A stretch of 64,000 bases of DNA from Proteromonas lacertae. Its lineage: Eukaryota > Sar > Bigyra > Opalinata > Proteromonadidae. The stretch is from positions 62,001 through 126,000 of the forward strand of contig NGBS01000885.1 in the NCBI GenBank assembly GCA_002245135.1, written 5' to 3'. Position numbers and translations under genes: made by a program. Of the stretch, positions 60,432-64,000 are shown one piece after another (position 1 is the stretch's first letter; each line of letters opens with the position of its first letter). A model generated the notes under the pieces. It was not told the DNA's origin. It did no database searches and saw only the letters and a program-made list of their open reading frames with translations.

Positions 60432-63400
60432 ATGAGATTTATTATACTCTATTTCATTATCTGTTTTGCAATCGCTGAACTTATCACTAATATAACCGTT
60501 GAAATATATTATGACACACTTGGACAAGTCTATTTGAGTTATGAAAAAGGTTATATAAATAGAATCTTAAATCCCGATAATTTCCAACTTTCAGCTGGAA
60601 CTGGTAAAGTTACATTTCATATAAAGAATCATGACATAATATTGATGAATTACATTCCTCAACACCATCTGTCAGTTAAAGCAAGTGAAGATTATTATTC
60701 CCCAATTTTTATTAATACCATCTATATAGGAATATTTCGAGGTGCTAATAGAAGAGATAAGACAAAGTGCACAACAATAGCTAAAGCTAAAGAATATGTG
60801 AGATATGTGGAGTTAAGTATGAGACTATGGTCAGGAAATCAAGTACGAATAGCTCAAAATGAAGATTTATACATCAGTTCACAATGTTTAGTAATTGATG
60901 AGTCAATTTATGTTGAAGGTAATCGAGTTACAATTAACAACGCATTATACGCAGAAGCAAAAAAAATTGATAATGTTCCAGATGTTGCATCAAGATGGTT
61001 TATAAATGATGATTATATCAGGAGGATGGTTGGGTTTAGCAGTTATTGGTAGTCCAATGGGTGTAGCAAATAGAAATTCAAATTATTGGTTAATATGCAA
61101 ATATAATCCATCCGTTGAAGATCCTACAAACTCAAAACTAGTAATAATAGTTCATGAATTTGGTCACAATTGCGGTTTTGGTCACGGAGGTACACAAGGC
61201 ACAGCAACAACTGGAACATTTGTCACATTTAATGAAGTTGATAATTATAATGATGCAGCTAATTTTATGGGAGTTTATACTACATGGCGACATCCAATTA
61301 TTGCATCTCAATATAGACATGTAGTTGTTGGAGGTAAACCTGAACCATGGTTATTTAAAGATTTAGAAGAAGGATTCCACAAATATAGAATATATGCGAT
61401 TGATCATCCGTATACAAGACATTTCTTAGGTGTTAAAGAAGCATATCATAGTGATGATGAAGTATTTGGTGGAATTTCATTTAAATATAATTGTATGGCA
61501 ATAAGGATATTTATAAATAAGACTATGACCAGTAAGTATAATGGTACAGATGGAACATCTGGTTCAATAATGTTAGAATATCGATATGATCCTTTAGGTC
61601 AACAAGGACCTCAAGAGTTTGGTGTAAGAATAACATATGGTTTTGGTGCGAAAGGTAATTTATTAATGGCTAATATTGATTATTTGCAGTCTTGGGGAGA
61701 TAGTGAAATAATAATAGGAAATGATTATTATCCTCGTGATTTTGACACCGGTACTTTGAAAGTGAGAATAACTAAAATTCATAAGACTGTATTAAGAGAA
61801 TCAATTGAAAAAGAAATAATAAAAGATAATAGAAGAAATTATGATGAGCCAGCCTATGCAGAATTAGAAATAGAATTTTTACCAAACAGCAAACCACCAA
61901 CATTATCACCTCCAAAAGATTTACCTAATTTTATATTTTCACCAAGTTATCATAATTGCTTTAAATTGGATGATGGTAGTGGTTATAATTGTTCTATATC
62001 CACTACAAATAGTGGATGGTATTACTTTGTAAATAATGGAAGTAGAACAAAGAATATTCCAAGAATATATAACAATAAGAATGGATTTATAAAAGGTAGA
62101 AATTCTCTTCGTTCTTATAATGGTTTGGACTTTTCTTTTACTAAAGTTTGTTATGGTGATAATGGTTTTAAATGTATAAATGTGAGTATTAATCTAGTTG
62201 ATTATCCTGATTTGTCCAGCTATTATTATTTTAATACAAATGTTACTAGAATTAAAATAGGTGATAATAGTCAAAAAGTAGAATATTTAGGAATAAAAAA
62301 TGTAATATATGGTGATAATATTGAAATTCCAGAAGGAGGAAGAGTTTATATAACTGATTTATTTGGTAATGAGAAGGATATAAAAATTAATAACAAAGAT
62401 TTTGTCCAGTTTTTTCCAACGTTAGAAACAGATGGATTTGCTGAAGGAGCTGTAGTAGTAAAAGATAAAAGTGGAAAAGTAACATATTATGACAGTTTTA
62501 CTGTTTATCATCAAGAAAATGGAAATAGAGTTGCAATAGAGTATGAAGATGATGGAAAGTTTATACTATCTCCAGCAGTAATGCCAGATGATGAACATTC
62601 TACTACTACATCAATGTTATATCCAGTGACATTCAAAGCTAATAATTGGTATAATTATCCAATCCTAAGATTGGATTATAATGATTATGTGTTTGTAGAT
62701 TTTCGAGGAAATGTTCCTTATGATTTAAAAATTGCAATAGAAACAGATATGGGAGAATATAGTCGAGATTTAAACGCTATGGGTGGATTAAGTAGTGTGT
62801 CTTATAAACTAACATTTAAAGAGCTGAATAGAGCAACAAGTGGATGGGCAGAAATAGATAGAATAAAATTCAATAAAGATGTTGAAATTCAAAATATAAG
62901 ACCAATATATCTTAACAAAATAGGAAATCAAATGGAGTCTGTTTATGCTAAAACAAATTCATTCGATTATGATGGATATAAATATACATTTGATTGTCCA
63001 TACTACAGAAAATATTATATTTATAATAAAGTGAGTATTGATATAAATGGATATACTTTTTCATTTAATACGACAACATCTAAATACATTGTGGATAGTT
63101 TAGTATATCCTACTATTCATCCAACAACAACATTAAAACCAACTACTTTATCTCCAACTTCATTACCTACATCAACATCAATAGATCCTACTTTTACTCA
63201 ACCAACGAACTTCCAACCATCTGATAATAATGATTATACCGATTCTAGTAATTATGATACTAATCCTTCTAATCCTCATAATTCTTCTGATTCAAATGGT
63301 AATTCTGATTCAGATGGTAATACTGGTTCAAAAGAATTTGATATGACAATTTTTTAATTGGTGTAGCAGTTGGTGTAGTAGTTGTTTTATTGGTTATATT

Positions 63401-63494
63401 ATTAATTGGATGTATAATATATAGAATGAAAGCAGTGAAAAGAGCAACATCAAAGGAAGTTTCAGTGAAAACTACTATTAAATATAATGTATGA
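60432..63494 (+). CDS. Metzincin metalloprotease (gametolysin/M11-like), membrane-anchored, with two frame breaks
   Basis: Signal peptide from 60432 (MRFIILYFIICFAIAELIT). The zinc site HEFGHNCGFGH matches the metzincin pattern HExxHxxGxxH and is most like peptidase M11 (gametolysin); the Met-turn region would be NFMGVY. A beta-rich C-terminal part of about 550 residues, a Thr/Pro/Ser/Asn-rich stalk (TTLKPTTLSPTSLPTSTSID) and one membrane helix (IGVAVGVVVVLLVILLIGCI) follow. A +1 shift near 61017 joins WFINDD to SGGWLGLAVIGSPMGVANRN. At 63350-63357 a T6 run ends the frame; a -1 step (or a seventh T) adds the membrane helix and a Lys-rich tail ending at 63494. AAAACGG precedes the ATG by about 6 nt. 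Confidence 0.8.
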
Positions 63495-63648
63495 TATATT
63501 CAAATTGACTATTGAGGTTATATTTATTTTCATACTCTTTAATTAACATACTTCCAAAAAATAATTTATATACATTATACTAAATGATTTATTTATAAAT
63601 ATGTATATATCATAATTATTTACATTAAATATCTAACACAAACAGAAT

Positions 63649-64000
63649 CTAAGCAAAGAATTCTGTGTCTATATCATTCACACAGCTTTCATCTTCTTCC
63701 TCTTTCTTCATCATCATTTTAATATGACTTGAATACATCAATCTCTTGGGAGAAACTGTATCACTTTTATTATACACAATAGAAGGCTTTTTCACTAAAT
63801 TATTGTTCAATTCAAATGAACTTTTATTATTTAAATAACTACCATTATTCTTTAACACGTTTGATTTTTGCTGTTTATTCTCATTATATTCTTTCAATTC
63901 TCTTTCTTTTTCTTTAAAGGAATCTGCATTAATTATTACTCCAGGAAGTGTATCTTGTTGAATTTCTTGAGCATTGTTATTATTATTGTATATCTTTGAA
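63649..64000 (-). CDS. C-terminus of an Asn/Lys-rich protein (5' end outside window)
   Basis: Open from the right edge to a TAA/TAG-type stop at 63649. Readable sequence includes QDTLPGVIINADSFKEKERE, Asn-rich segments, KRLMYSSHIKMMMKKEEEDE and the end DIDTEFFA. No domain is recognised. It converges with the M11-like protease gene. Confidence 0.55.
   Translation of the reverse strand, partial: SKIYNNNNNAQEIQQDTLPGVIINADSFKEKERELKEYNENKQQKSNVLKNNGSYLNNKSSFELNNNLVKKPSIVYNKSDTVSPKRLMYSSHIKMMMKKEEEDESCVNDIDTEFFA

Noticed and set aside
1..64000. CRISPR arrays, insertion sequences, retrotransposon proteins, rRNA
   Set aside because: None seen: repeats are simple trinucleotide tracts and gene duplicates, with no direct repeat-spacer pattern, terminal repeats, integrase, transposase or reverse-transcriptase motifs.

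Overview
The window is nuclear DNA from an AT-rich (roughly three-quarters A+T by eye) single-celled eukaryote. Genes are dense on both strands and cut by very short introns, mostly 25-50 nt, starting GTAT and ending TAG. Poly-N, poly-Q, poly-D/E and Ser runs interrupt the proteins, and TAA, TAG and TGA all act as stops. P2X channels, PA14/putative-Ig surface proteins, complex I NDUFS4, COP9 CSN6, SPT4 and SFT2 fit an aerobic, amoeba-like protist. An amoebozoan is my best guess; the lineage is not settled from sequence alone.

Layout. 0-14.3 kb: the C-terminus of an acidic/Gln-rich protein, a hidden coiled-coil gene, a 1,700-residue surface receptor, a C2/EF-hand/zinc-finger protein and pseudokinase-LRR copy 1. 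14.5-19.9 kb: two P2X receptors head to head, forming a large inverted duplication. 20-25.7 kb: pseudokinase-LRR copy 2 and an SLC26/SulP transporter with broken frame. 26-37.3 kb: EGF-like secreted proteins, SFT2, NDUFS4, heat-shock factor, an EGF pseudogene and a membrane-anchored leishmanolysin-like (M8) protease. 37.5-46.1 kb: truncated pseudokinase-LRR copy 3, a multipass membrane protein, a PX protein and a BAR-SH3 protein with microexons. 46.8-53.2 kb: a small membrane protein, a second SFT2, an SLC35F6-like transporter, a divergent Hsp70/Hsp110 and SPT4. 53.4-64 kb: two members of an unrecognised N-rich family flanking CSN6 and a BTB/BACK protein, then a metzincin (M11-like) protease and the end of another gene.

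Shared themes: local duplication (P2X x2, pseudokinase-LRR x3, SFT2 x2, EGF protein x2, N-rich family x2), membrane signalling and traffic (P2X, PX, BAR-SH3, SFT2), and secreted or anchored proteases. The most unusual observations are (1) introns with minor-spliceosome (U12-like) 5' and branch motifs but no AG at the 3' end, in both P2X genes and in the SLC35F6-like gene; (2) a pseudokinase family in which all copies lack the HRD aspartate; (3) about ten frame breaks, nearly all needing a +1 shift, concentrated in a few genes; (4) an in-frame TGA in the Hsp70-like gene; and (5) 5- and 8-nt microexons. Exon boundaries were worked out by hand from reading frame, splice dinucleotides and paralogue comparison; no transcript data were available.
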